The notes: generated by a model from the sequence alone, not told the origin. A stretch of DNA of 15,661 nucleotides from an uncultured Rickettsiales bacterium (GCA_937982385.1 CALJMC010000041.1:1-15661); one strand, 5' to 3'. Shown: positions 7,835-14,477, counted from the first letter of the stretch. Made by a program: numbers and translations.

Positions 7835-8959
7835 CTATCGTGATTCGATGTCAGCTTGCAGGGCACCTGCAGCCTTGATGTTTTGCAAAATGGTAATCAT
7901 GTCGCGTGGACCCACACCCAGAGAGTTCAATCCTGCGACTAAATCTTTGAGCGTTGCGCCTCCGCCTACGATGCCAAGCTTGTTGCCACCTTCTTCGTCC
8001 ACTGCGACGTCTGTACGGGGAACAACGACTGTTTCAGCGCTCTCAGGGGCAAAGGCTCCCGGTTGCGACACTTCAGGGCGTTCATCGACACGTACTACCA
8101 AGTTTCCTTGTGCAACAGCGACAGAATCAATACGAACATTCTCGCCCATCACAATGGTGCCAGATGCTTCGTCAATGACGATGCGAGCGGCTTGGTCGGT
8201 TTCAACTTCAATTTGCTCGATGTCAGCGAGCATGCTCACCACATCATTTTCATATTCAATCGGCACTTCCACTTCTACTGTGCCAGGGTCTTCCAAACGA
8301 GCGATGCCAGGCCCTAAGCGGGCATTGATGGCGAAGAGGATGTTGCGCGCGGTTGAAAGGTCTGGGTTGCGAAGCGCAAGCTTCACGGAGTTCATATTGT
8401 TGAGTTTGAAATCAATTTCACGTTCGATGATGGCACCGTTCGAGATATAGCCATTGGTGGGGACGCCTTTAATAATGGCGGTGCCAGACTGACCGCTTGC
8501 ACTAAATCCACCGATAGCAACAGCACCTTGTGCCACGGCATAGACTTCACCATCTGCACCGAGCAGAGGTGTTGCCAGCAATGTTCCACCTTGGAGGTTC
8601 TTCGCGTCACCCATTGCACTGACGGCAATATCCATGCGACTACCACTGCGGGCAAAGCCTTTAAGCGTTGCTGTTACGGTCACTGCTGCGACATTGCGGG
8701 ATTTAAGGTCTGAGCCACGGGTGTTCACCCCTTGGCGTTCTAAGAAGGCAATGAGGGATTGTTCGGTAAAAGCATTGTTTTTGAGGCTGTCACCTGAGCC
8801 ATTCAAACCAACGACTAAGCCATAACCCATCAGCATGTTGTCACGCACACCTTCAAAGGACACAATGTCCTTAATGCGTGCTGCTTCTGCTGTCATGGGC
8901 GCTAGAGACAATATGATTGCCATAAAGCTATAAGTTATTATTTTTAATCTATTTTTCAT
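7835..8959 (-). CDS. flgI: Flagellar P-ring protein FlgI
   Basis: FlgI forms the peptidoglycan-level ring around the flagellar rod. The 374-residue protein starts with a Sec signal peptide (positively charged MKNRLK, a hydrophobic core, and likely cleavage after TAEA at about residue 26), followed by the family hallmark RIKDIVSFEGVRDN and LMGYGLVVGLNGSGDSLKN. Later conserved blocks include GGTLLATPLLGADGEVYAVA and the C-terminal LGVGPRDMITILQNIKAAGA. The length is normal for the family. The start has AGGA seven bases upstream. It is the first gene of the operon, 64 bases downstream of a sigma-54 promoter. Presence of a P ring implies an outer membrane. Confidence 0.96.
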   Translation of the reverse strand: MKNRLKIITYSFMAIILSLAPMTAEAARIKDIVSFEGVRDNMLMGYGLVVGLNGSGDSLKNNAFTEQSLIAFLERQGVNTRGSDLKSRNVAAVTVTATLKGFARSGSRMDIAVSAMGDAKNLQGGTLLATPLLGADGEVYAVAQGAVAIGGFSASGQSGTAIIKGVPTNGYISNGAIIEREIDFKLNNMNSVKLALRNPDLSTARNILFAINARLGPGIARLEDPGTVEVEVPIEYENDVVSMLADIEQIEVETDQAARIVIDEASGTIVMGENVRIDSVAVAQGNLVVRVDERPEVSQPGAFAPESAETVVVPRTDVAVDEEGGNKLGIVGGGATLKDLVAGLNSLGVGPRDMITILQNIKAAGALQADIESR

Positions 8960-9022
8960 TAGTTAGTCCTCACATAATATCGTGTCTTGAACGCACGAAT
9001 TTATTTATTATGTAAGAACCAA

Positions 9023-9038
9023 TGCAAAGGCTGTGCCA
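9023..9038 (-). promoter_or_regulatory. Sigma-54 (RpoN) promoter of the flgI operon
   Basis: On the minus strand the site reads TGGCACAGCCTTTGCA. The -24 TGGCAC and -12 TTGCA boxes match the consensus and the GG and GC doublets are separated by exactly 10 bases. Transcription would start near 9012, giving a leader of about 53 bases before the flgI ATG. Middle-class flagellar operons in Caulobacter and many other bacteria use sigma-54 with an NtrC-type activator, so the context supports the call. The activator site was not identified. Confidence 0.75.
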
Positions 9039-9040
9039 GA

Positions 9041-9133
9041 TTGTTTGCTTGCCCCTGCTGCGGGATGCTCCCTCCGCAATAGGTGACTGCTTCGCAAGCT
9101 CAGGGCTGACGCGAACGTGCTGTTCACGTTCAG
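9041..9133. repeat. GC-rich segment of consecutive short hairpins upstream of the sigma-54 promoter
   Basis: Short inverted repeats follow one another: TGCGG/CCGCA, GCTT/AAGC around CGC, and a 7-bp stem GAACGTG (9113-9119) with CACGTTC (9125-9131) followed on the plus strand by a run of five T. The segment is more GC-rich than its surroundings and lies directly behind the sigma-54 promoter, where an enhancer is expected. It may be a dispersed repeat or contain activator sites; I cannot decide. Confidence 0.4.
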
Positions 9134-9140
9134 AGTTTTT

Positions 9141-9205
9141 CTGTCACCCTGAACTTGATTTAGGGTCTATCTTAGATGGGTGCTGAAACGAGTTCAGCAT
9201 GACAG
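9141..9205. repeat. Palindromic repeat A with cloverleaf folding
   Basis: An outer stem CTGTCA (9141-9146) / TGACAG (9200-9205) encloses three consecutive hairpins: CCCT/AGGG (9147-9150, 9162-9165), TCTA/TAGA (9166-9169, 9173-9176) and TGCTGAA/TTCAGCA (9181-9187, 9193-9199). Elements of this kind, with GTCA...TGAC ends and a CCCTGAA core, are dispersed in many bacterial genomes as non-autonomous repeats. That it is multicopy here is an inference, since only one copy is in the window. Confidence 0.7.
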
Positions 9206-9220
9206 TGCTTTTTGAGGGGT

Positions 9221-9273
9221 AAACAAAAAAGGCACCCGCTTGTCCTGCAGTTAAGCAGGGAAGCGAGAGCCTT
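9221..9273 (-). terminator. Strong intrinsic terminator of the small transcription unit
   Basis: Read on the minus strand, a long stem-loop is followed by TTTTTTG. The stem consists of AAGGC/GCCTT at the base, then CGCTT/AAGCG (9237-9241 with 9261-9265) and CCTGC/GCAGG (9244-9248 with 9255-9259), and a 6-base loop. The stop codon of the 30-codon ORF overlaps the base of the stem. There is no classical gene directly upstream on this strand other than this ORF, which argues that a real small transcript ends here. Confidence 0.85.
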
Positions 9274-9364
9274 AAGTAAAACACCCACCAATCATCATGC
9301 ATACTAAACTTAGTATGATGATAATTATGAGGATGGTGATGAAACACCCTAGTCGGGAAATCAT
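9272..9364 (-). CDS. Hydrophobic 30-residue peptide, type I toxin-like in appearance
   Basis: The ORF begins at the second of two adjacent ATG codons, six bases after a near-perfect GGAGG Shine-Dalgarno (9371-9375); the first ATG is only three bases away, so 9364 is the better start. The peptide begins MISRLGCFIT, continues with a strongly hydrophobic run rich in isoleucine (ILIIIIILSLV) and ends CMMIGGCFT. It would span a membrane once. There are four codons for cysteine including the short C-terminal IGGC, which resembles a lipobox but would leave only three mature residues. The Shine-Dalgarno is sequestered in a hairpin (9371-9384). Small hydrophobic peptides from structured messages are characteristic of type I toxins such as Ibs; I found no convincing antisense promoter. 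An Ile-rich attenuator leader is another option, but no amino-acid gene follows. The ORF could also be an accident of ATC-rich repeats. Confidence 0.4.
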   Translation of the reverse strand: MISRLGCFITILIIIIILSLVCMMIGGCFT

Positions 9365-9424
9365 CATTCACCTCCGTTGGGAGATTAAGACTAATCATTA
9401 GTCAAAAAAATCTCGTGAGAGAAA

Positions 9425-9430
9425 AGTATA
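9425..9430 (-). promoter_or_regulatory. Possible -10 element for the small structured transcript
   Basis: TATACT on the minus strand lies in an AT-rich stretch about 60 bases before the ORF start. A second candidate, TATAAA, is slightly upstream (9438-9443). No good -35 box accompanies either, so the assignment rests mainly on position. Confidence 0.3.
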
Positions 9431-9500
9431 AAAATCTATTTATACAAAGTGAATGGTGGTTATAGCAGATGATTGTGACGGTTTGATGAAGGTTCTGGAT

Positions 9501-9569
9501 ACTCGTCATGCCGACGCAAGTCGGTATCTCTTTGCAGGAGATCCCGTGTCGTAGCACGGGATGACGAGT
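9501..9569. repeat. Palindromic repeat B with cloverleaf folding, at the end of ftsK
   Basis: An outer 9-bp stem ACTCGTCAT (9501-9509) / ATGACGAGT (9561-9569) encloses three hairpins: CCGAC/GTCGG (9511-9515, 9520-9524), ATCTC/GAGAT (9526-9530, 9538-9542) and CCCGTG/CACGGG (9543-9548, 9555-9560). The architecture is the same as in repeat A, with the same GTCA...TGAC ends but different hairpin sequences. It begins 21 bases after the ftsK stop and has no T tract, so it is a repeat element and not a simple terminator, although it may protect the ftsK message 3' end. Confidence 0.75.
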
Positions 9570-9589
9570 TGGTGGGTAGCCCCTAGTTT

Positions 9590-11926
9590 CTATTCATCAT
9601 CTCGTCTAACCAAAATCTCACGTTTCCCGACATGGTTGGCGGGGCCTACTACGCCTTCGCGTTCCATTTTCTCGATAAGGCGGGCGGCGCGGTTATAGCC
9701 TATTTTTAGGCAACGCTGAATATAGCTAGTGGAGGCTTTGCCATCACGGGCGACAATGGCTACTGCGCGGTCATAGAGCTCGCGGTCAGCATCGGATTCT
9801 TCTTCGTCCTCAAACATACCCATCTCATCTTCATCTGAGACAGTCACTGATTCTACATATTCAGGCTCGCCTTGCGTCTTGAGATAGTCTACGAGCTTGC
9901 CGACTTCCTCATCACTCATGAACGGTCCATGCACACGCGTGATGCGTCCACCGCCTGCCATGTAGAGCATATCACCCATGCCGAGCAGTTGTTCCGCGCC
10001 TTGCTCACCCAGAATGGTGCGTGAATCGATTTTCGAGGTTACTTGGAAACTGATACGAGTCGGGAAGTTAGCTTTAATCACGCCTGTAATCACATCCACA
10101 GACGGACGCTGTGTCGCCATGATAATATGAATTCCTGCCGCACGCGCCATTTGCGCGAGGCGCTGAATGGAGGCTTCAATGTCTTTGCCAGCTACCAACA
10201 TCAGGTCAGCCATTTCATCGACAATCACCACGATGAATGGCAGTGCATTCATGTCAATTTCTTGCTCTTCATAGATGGGCTTGCCTGTGTCAGGGTTAAA
10301 GCCAGTTTGCACATTTCGTGTGAGGGATTCGTTGTTTTTGCGCGCTTCTTTGAGGCGGGCATTATAGCCATCAACATTACGTACGCCCAAGTTTGCCATC
10401 AAACGATAACGATTTTCCATTTCTTTTACAGCCCATTTGAGAGCTACGACAGCTTTGCCCGGCTCGGTCACTACAGGTGAAAGCAGGTGAGGGATGCCAT
10501 CATAAATAGACAGTTCGAGCATCTTCGGGTCAATCATGATGAACTTACATTGATCAGGTGAATAGTGATAAAGCAATGATGCAATCATGGTGTTAATTGC
10601 CACGGACTTACCAGAACCCGTTGTACCCGCAACAAGCAAATGCGGCATGCGCGCAAGGTCGGCAATCACAGGGTCGCCACCAATATCTTTACCCAGCACC
10701 ATCGGCAGGCTGCATTTGGTGTCTGTGAAGGTGTCGTCCTCGAGCAGTCCGCGCATATACACGGTTTCACGATTTTGGTTGGGTAACTCGATACCAATAG
10801 CATTGCGCCCCGGAATCACTGAAATGCGAGCGGAAACAGAACTCATGGAACGGGCGATATCATCTGATAAGCCAATCACACGGGCAGATTTTGTTCCAGC
10901 AGATGGCTCGAGTTCATAGAGGGTCACCACTGGTCCAGGGCGGATATTGACAATCTCGCCATGTACGCCAAAATCTTCCAACACAGATTCAAGCATTTTT
11001 GCATTTTGTTTCAGTGAGCTGTCACTAAGCTTCGGTGTTTTCGGCTTAGGTGTTTTCTTGAGCATGCCCACGGACGGCAATTCATAATCACCTTGACGTG
11101 CACGAAGCTCAAGGGATGGTTGTTTTTTCTCAGTGATGCTTTTTTCACTGCGAGACACTAGTTTTTCTTCTGACTTTTTGAGCGGTTTTGCTACTGTCTC
11201 AGATTGTGTTTCCTTTTTGACGATGCGCTTGATGCTGCGCGATTTTTTTGGTTTCTCAGCGCGTGGCTTGTCGGTGTTGCCCCATGCCATTTTTGGCCAT
11301 GCTTGCATTAGGTTGCCGCTGCCTTTGCACAAGGCCCACACGAAACTAGCAAGTGCTACAATATAGGCTCCCAGACGTTTGAAGAAGTCGAGAATGCTGC
11401 GCCATTCACCTGCATATAAACCCAGTGCCATGGGCAGTGTGACCGCGGTGATACCTAGTGCAAATACGATAATGAGAAAGTCTGGCAGCGCATTTGCCAT
11501 TCCTTTTTGTACCAACATGCCCATTGCGCCACCAAGTCCTGTAGAAAGCGGCCATGACATAGGCGGGGTGATGTAGTTTAAAAGTACGCAACAGGCAACA
11601 ATGGCGACCATTAGGCAGCTTACGCGCAGCGTTTTGTGGGTGATGGTTGCGTTTTCAGACAGCATGCGCCAGCCCCATGCAAGCAAGGTCGCGACGAGAA
11701 TGCATGCCCCGCCAATGCCTAAGATTTGGAGTGTGAGGTCGGACAATGCCGCGCCAAATCCACCGCCTACATTCTCAACTGAACCTGACGTTGAGTTGTT
11801 GAAAGAGGGGTCTATGCTATTAAAAGACAACAAAGAGATGACATAGAATATGCTTATGCATAATGTTACTAAACCAGCAATCTGATAAGGTCGAAAGACT
11901 TTGGGAGCGGTTGAGGTGCGAGCCAT
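9590..11926 (-). CDS. ftsK: DNA translocase FtsK
   Basis: FtsK pumps chromosomal DNA at the division septum and activates dimer resolution. The protein has an N-terminal block of about four hydrophobic helices (residues about 15-190), a short Lys/Glu-rich linker (about 200-310), the alpha/beta motor domain with Walker A GTTGSGKS near residue 435 and Walker B IVVIVDEMADL near 570, and a C-terminal winged-helix gamma domain (DGKASTSYIQRCLKIGYNRA, then ARLIEKMEREGVVGP) that reads KOPS-type DNA sites. At 778 residues it is of the short-linker alphaproteobacterial type. I chose the start at 11926 (MARTSTAPK), with AGAGAAG just upstream. A longer frame from 11962 would start inside the promoter's -10 region. 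Repeat B lies directly after its stop. Confidence 0.95.
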   Translation of the reverse strand: MARTSTAPKVFRPYQIAGLVTLCISIFYVISLLSFNSIDPSFNNSTSGSVENVGGGFGAALSDLTLQILGIGGACILVATLLAWGWRMLSENATITHKTLRVSCLMVAIVACCVLLNYITPPMSWPLSTGLGGAMGMLVQKGMANALPDFLIIVFALGITAVTLPMALGLYAGEWRSILDFFKRLGAYIVALASFVWALCKGSGNLMQAWPKMAWGNTDKPRAEKPKKSRSIKRIVKKETQSETVAKPLKKSEEKLVSRSEKSITEKKQPSLELRARQGDYELPSVGMLKKTPKPKTPKLSDSSLKQNAKMLESVLEDFGVHGEIVNIRPGPVVTLYELEPSAGTKSARVIGLSDDIARSMSSVSARISVIPGRNAIGIELPNQNRETVYMRGLLEDDTFTDTKCSLPMVLGKDIGGDPVIADLARMPHLLVAGTTGSGKSVAINTMIASLLYHYSPDQCKFIMIDPKMLELSIYDGIPHLLSPVVTEPGKAVVALKWAVKEMENRYRLMANLGVRNVDGYNARLKEARKNNESLTRNVQTGFNPDTGKPIYEEQEIDMNALPFIVVIVDEMADLMLVAGKDIEASIQRLAQMARAAGIHIIMATQRPSVDVITGVIKANFPTRISFQVTSKIDSRTILGEQGAEQLLGMGDMLYMAGGGRITRVHGPFMSDEEVGKLVDYLKTQGEPEYVESVTVSDEDEMGMFEDEEESDADRELYDRAVAIVARDGKASTSYIQRCLKIGYNRAARLIEKMEREGVVGPANHVGKREILVRRDDE

Positions 11927-11960
11927 GTGCTTCTCTTTTATAAAATTTATAGAAGTTAAC

Positions 11961-11969
11961 ATTATAGCA
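11961..11969 (-). promoter_or_regulatory. Extended -10 promoter of ftsK
   Basis: On the minus strand the sequence TGCTATAAT is a perfect consensus extended -10 (TGn followed by TATAAT), which works without a good -35 box. Transcription would begin near 11954, about 28 bases before the chosen ATG. It excludes the upstream ATG at 11962 as the translation start. Confidence 0.6.
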
Positions 11970-12069
11970 GCTGATGTGTGTAATCCGCTAATTTCCAGAT
12001 AAAGTAGGGACTTATCTCGTAAGCGGGGGAGTTGGGTTGTTGTATATATGTATCAGGTGCGCTCTATGC

Positions 12070-12885
12070 TTAAAAACCCATTTTTATGATAAGAGAGCAA
12101 GCAATAGTTTTATTGATTAAGTCGTATTCTGCAGTGGTTTCATCGTCAGTTGTTGTGCAGTCAGGGGTTTTGCTGTTTTTAAAGCCCATGATAGTTCCAG
12201 TCGTGACTTTGCCGTCGTCTAATTTTGTGTCAATGTTCCATGCTTCTTCCGAAGTTAGTATTGGATCATTTGTTGTATCCGCTGCTTGCGCTGCTCCAAA
12301 ATATAATATCTGACCGTAATAGCTAGGGAACATGGTCGTGCTGCTGTAAGTTCCTGTAAAATAACGAGTTGCAAAGCCTCCTCCAACCATTTTAGCTTCT
12401 GGTACGTTTATGCCTGGTTCGGCGTCAAAGGCGCTATCTTCACCTGTTACCCCAGTAAAACTTCCAGAAATAAGCCCAGCATTTGCGAGTTGCTGCCAGA
12501 AGCGATAGCGTTCCCAGCGTTCACTTGAGCCTGTAATTCCAATGCCTCCGTCCCCGTCGCCATTGCACGTTTCGGTGCCTGTGCTCGGTGATGTGTGATC
12601 TAATGCGATGCAGGTGGCGTCGGCGCCATCTACCGTTGTCCCTGCGGCGGCGCCCCAAAATCTTACCGCGTTTTTGAGATCTCCGGGCAGCCCTAGATAT
12701 TTATCGCGGAATGTATATATAGCAGTTTTGTATTGCTCTTGTTCTGTAATGATCGAACGTAACTCCGCAGCACGAATCATGGAAGAGCCGGCTACAATGC
12801 CGCCAGCAATGAGGCCAATAATGACTAGAACTATAGAAAGCTCAAGAAGTGAGAAGCCTTTTATGTCGCGGTTTATGGTCGGCAT
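12070..12885 (-). CDS. Type IV pilin-like / pseudopilin protein
   Basis: A 10-residue leader MPTINRDIKG is followed by the class III signal FSLLELSIVLVIIGLIAGGI, with Gly-Phe cleavage, Glu at +5 and a long hydrophobic helix. This is the prepilin peptidase substrate of type IV pili and type II secretion. The rest (about 245 residues) has short Cys-containing segments (DATCIALD, TETCNGDGDG, KTPDCTT, IACSL) that could form disulfide bridges, and an acidic GDGDGGIG loop like those that bind calcium in some pseudopilins. The start at 12885 is chosen because it gives the canonical short leader and has GGA upstream; a longer frame from 12939 would place an unusual 28-residue leader before the cleavage site. 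No assembly ATPase, prepilin peptidase or secretin is nearby, so its machine is encoded elsewhere. Confidence 0.85.
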   Translation of the reverse strand: MPTINRDIKGFSLLELSIVLVIIGLIAGGIVAGSSMIRAAELRSIITEQEQYKTAIYTFRDKYLGLPGDLKNAVRFWGAAAGTTVDGADATCIALDHTSPSTGTETCNGDGDGGIGITGSSERWERYRFWQQLANAGLISGSFTGVTGEDSAFDAEPGINVPEAKMVGGGFATRYFTGTYSSTTMFPSYYGQILYFGAAQAADTTNDPILTSEEAWNIDTKLDDGKVTTGTIMGFKNSKTPDCTTTDDETTAEYDLINKTIACSLIIKMGF

Positions 12886-12997
12886 GGTGTTTCCAGGATA
12901 AGAACTATTTATGCTGTTATAAATACATGAAATTGACAATTCGTTAAGGAAATAGTGATAATATGCATGAAATTAACTACTAAGAAGGTGCTTCGTT

Positions 12998-13615
12998 GTG
13001 ATATTGTTACCTACCCCCAATATAGGAAAAACTCTCCATAATGAGCCACTCATTCATGTGATGGATGATGTGCTGTCAGTGGAAGAATGTACGCATATTA
13101 TTGAGATAGCGGAGCCTCATATGAAACGTGGTGTGGTGAGTTCTGCTGAGGGAGGCGTTGAGAGTGCAGGGCGTACAGGGTCGGTTCATTGGGTTAAGCA
13201 TAATACCACGCCGATGGTGCAATCCATTATTGATCGCATTAGCACAATTGTGGGTGTACCTACGTCGCATGCGGAATCGCTACAAGTGATATATTACGGT
13301 GAGACGCAGCAATATAAACCACATTTTGATGCCTATGATTTATCCACGGATTCAGGTAAACGCTGTACCGCCAATGGTGGGCAACGGTTGGTGACGGCAT
13401 TGCTCTATCTGAATGATGTGCAAGGTGGTGGCGGGACGATTTTTCCCAAAGCTGAGCAGCAAGTCGCCTCGCAACAAGGGCGTATGGTGGTGTTTCACAA
13501 TTGTCATGAAGGCACAAACGAGCGCCACCCGCATTCCCTTCATGGCGGTATGCCTGTGGAGTCCGGCGAGAAATGGGCGTGTAATTTGTGGTACAGAGAG
13601 AATGAAAAACGTTAG
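12998..13615 (+). CDS. 2-oxoglutarate/Fe(II) oxygenase, prolyl 4-hydroxylase family
   Basis: The 205-residue protein has the jelly-roll oxygenase fold signature: the iron ligands H109 and D111 in HFDAYD, the distal ligand H182 in SLHGGMPV, and K192 in GEKWACNLWY, which binds 2-oxoglutarate. The N-terminal block EPLIHVMDDVLSVEECTHII is typical of the prolyl 4-hydroxylase subfamily, as are RTG (59-61) and GGGGTIFP. These enzymes hydroxylate proline in proteins; bacterial relatives include the Pseudomonas enzyme that acts on elongation factor Tu. The substrate here is unknown. The start is GTG with AAGG nine bases upstream; ATG codons further upstream are out of frame. It is divergent from the pseudopilin gene, with 112 bases between them. 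Confidence 0.88.
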   Translation: MILLPTPNIGKTLHNEPLIHVMDDVLSVEECTHIIEIAEPHMKRGVVSSAEGGVESAGRTGSVHWVKHNTTPMVQSIIDRISTIVGVPTSHAESLQVIYYGETQQYKPHFDAYDLSTDSGKRCTANGGQRLVTALLYLNDVQGGGGTIFPKAEQQVASQQGRMVVFHNCHEGTNERHPHSLHGGMPVESGEKWACNLWYRENEKR

Positions 13616-13722
13616 ATAGATTGCATTTTACCTATTGTTAACGACTTCTTCATTCTTAGTGTGTATTATGAAATCATACCGCTCATAAGAAGTGGGTTAA
13701 AAGATAAAAGGGGGATGTTCGT

Positions 13723-14118
13723 ATGAACGGAGTTGGAATTTCACTGACAGGCTTGCAAGCGGCATCTGCCCAGCTCGCTAACAGTGCCAACAATGTCGCG
13801 AATGCCAATAGCACTGCCACAGTCGTTAATGGTGAAGTGAAGTCCGAAGCATATGTTCCTCAAACACTTACGCAAACAGCTATCCAACCGACAGGCGGAG
13901 TGAGAACAGAGCTTCGACCGCGTGATCCTGCTACTATCCCTGTATTCTCTCCTGAGAGTGGGTTTGCAGATGAGAATGGTGTCGTGGAGATGCCAAATGT
14001 TGATTTGGCTCAGGAAGCGATCACACAAAAAATGGCAACTTACGACTTTAAGGCCAATTTGAAAGCCCTAGAAGTGACTGACGAAATCATGCAGTCTCTC
14101 ATTGATGTTCTTGCGTAA
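13723..14118 (+). CDS. Flagellar basal-body rod-type protein (FlgC/FlgG-like), stand-alone
   Basis: The 131-residue protein has the N-terminal rod-family motif ISLTGLQAASAQLANSANNV followed by ANANS, and the C-terminal rod/hook motif MPNVDLAQEAITQKMATYDF then KANLKALEVTDEIMQSLIDV, which form the coiled-coil D0 domain shared by FlgB, FlgC, FlgF, FlgG, FlgE and FlgK. The segment in between is short and Pro/Thr-rich. Length and layout are closest to FlgC, but the FlgC core is shortened, so this may be a FlgC paralogue or a small rod-like accessory protein. A strong GGGGG Shine-Dalgarno lies eight bases before the ATG. No other flagellar gene is adjacent on this strand; the main operon lies 4.8 kb to the left in the opposite direction. 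Confidence 0.75.
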   Translation: MNGVGISLTGLQAASAQLANSANNVANANSTATVVNGEVKSEAYVPQTLTQTAIQPTGGVRTELRPRDPATIPVFSPESGFADENGVVEMPNVDLAQEAITQKMATYDFKANLKALEVTDEIMQSLIDVLA

Positions 14119-14465
14119 TGTGATTTTATAATTCCAATTTATCACTTTTAGTTGCAGCATTGCTTCAGATTTCTTTCTGTGCGAGATGCGTTGTGATTAC
14201 AAAGCTTGTTTTAGGGACGCTCTTTTTTGCCGTTACAGTGGTGTGTCAGGCAATAGCGTTTGATGTTATCATCAAAAGGCATATTATTTAATGATAGTTG
14301 AAATCAAACGCATTACTACATCATGTAAAGTGATGACTTTCACGATTGTAACACTTGCCGTGAGTTTCACGCTGATTGTTGAGATATGGATATAGGGATT
14401 ATTTTATTTCGTCACGCATGCGTGGGTAAAATATTTGGGGCTATCCCAGATAACACTCTAATGTG
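14119..14465. other. 347-base interval without a clear gene
   Basis: The interval is AT-rich. It contains a hairpin TTTGATG/CATCAAA (14259-14265 with 14270-14276), a perfect 12-base palindrome CACGCATGCGTG (14413-14424), a compound hairpin at its right end (14441-14477), and two near copies of TTTCACG with GATTGT following. One weak 34-codon plus-strand ORF (14291-14395) has a hydrophobic C-terminal half. I see no tRNA and no clear att repeat. Confidence 0.6.
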
Positions 14466-14477
14466 TTATAAGGATAG
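14441..14477 (-). terminator. Terminator-like compound hairpin after the recombinase-linked gene
   Basis: Two nested inverted repeats, CTATCC/GGATAG (14441-14446, 14472-14477) and ATAACAC/GTGTTAT (14450-14456, 14463-14469), fold around the stop codon of the 95-residue gene. The bases that follow on the minus strand are CCCC then AT-rich sequence, without a compact U run, so function as an intrinsic terminator is uncertain. It could also serve as a recombinase or regulator site. Confidence 0.35.

Larger units (their letters stand above)
9221..9419 (-). ncRNA. Candidate small structured transcript containing the 30-codon ORF
   Basis: Between a possible start near 9418 and the terminator, inverted repeats occupy much of the roughly 195-base transcript: a 7+7 palindrome at 9389-9403 (GACTAAT/ATTAGTC), a 5-bp hairpin at 9371-9384 that contains the Shine-Dalgarno in its 3' arm, GGTG/CACC at 9335-9348, and a 12-bp stem with a 4-base bulge at 9291-9322 (ATCATC and ATACTA with TAGTAT and GATGAT). 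Such compact folding is typical of regulatory RNAs and of type I toxin messages. Whether it acts as RNA, as messenger, or both is not decided by the sequence. Confidence 0.4.
8960..9589. other. 630-base interval between flgI and ftsK without a conventional gene
   Basis: From the flgI side this interval holds the sigma-54 promoter (9023-9038), a GC-rich hairpin-rich segment (9041-9133), palindromic repeat A (9141-9205), the terminator and body of a small structured transcription unit with a 30-codon ORF (9221-9430), and palindromic repeat B (9501-9569). Repeat-related hairpins fill most of it. The 30-codon ORF is the only plausible coding sequence that I see. Confidence 0.8.

Noticed and set aside
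9272..9364. Ile-rich leader peptide of a branched-chain amino-acid attenuator
   Set aside because: The next gene on the strand is flgI, with its own sigma-54 promoter, and there is no ilv or leu gene and no alternative antiterminator pairing that I can see.
9144..9398. An 84-codon minus-strand frame crossing the mini-gene and repeat A
   Set aside because: Its end is a translation of repeat A (a typical spurious repeat-derived tail), it passes through the terminator stem and U tract, and its start lies in a palindrome without a Shine-Dalgarno. The 30-codon frame has the proper ribosome site instead.
14119..14465. tRNA gene or att core beside the recombinase
   Set aside because: No cloverleaf with a T-loop motif and no direct repeat of sufficient length were found in the interval.
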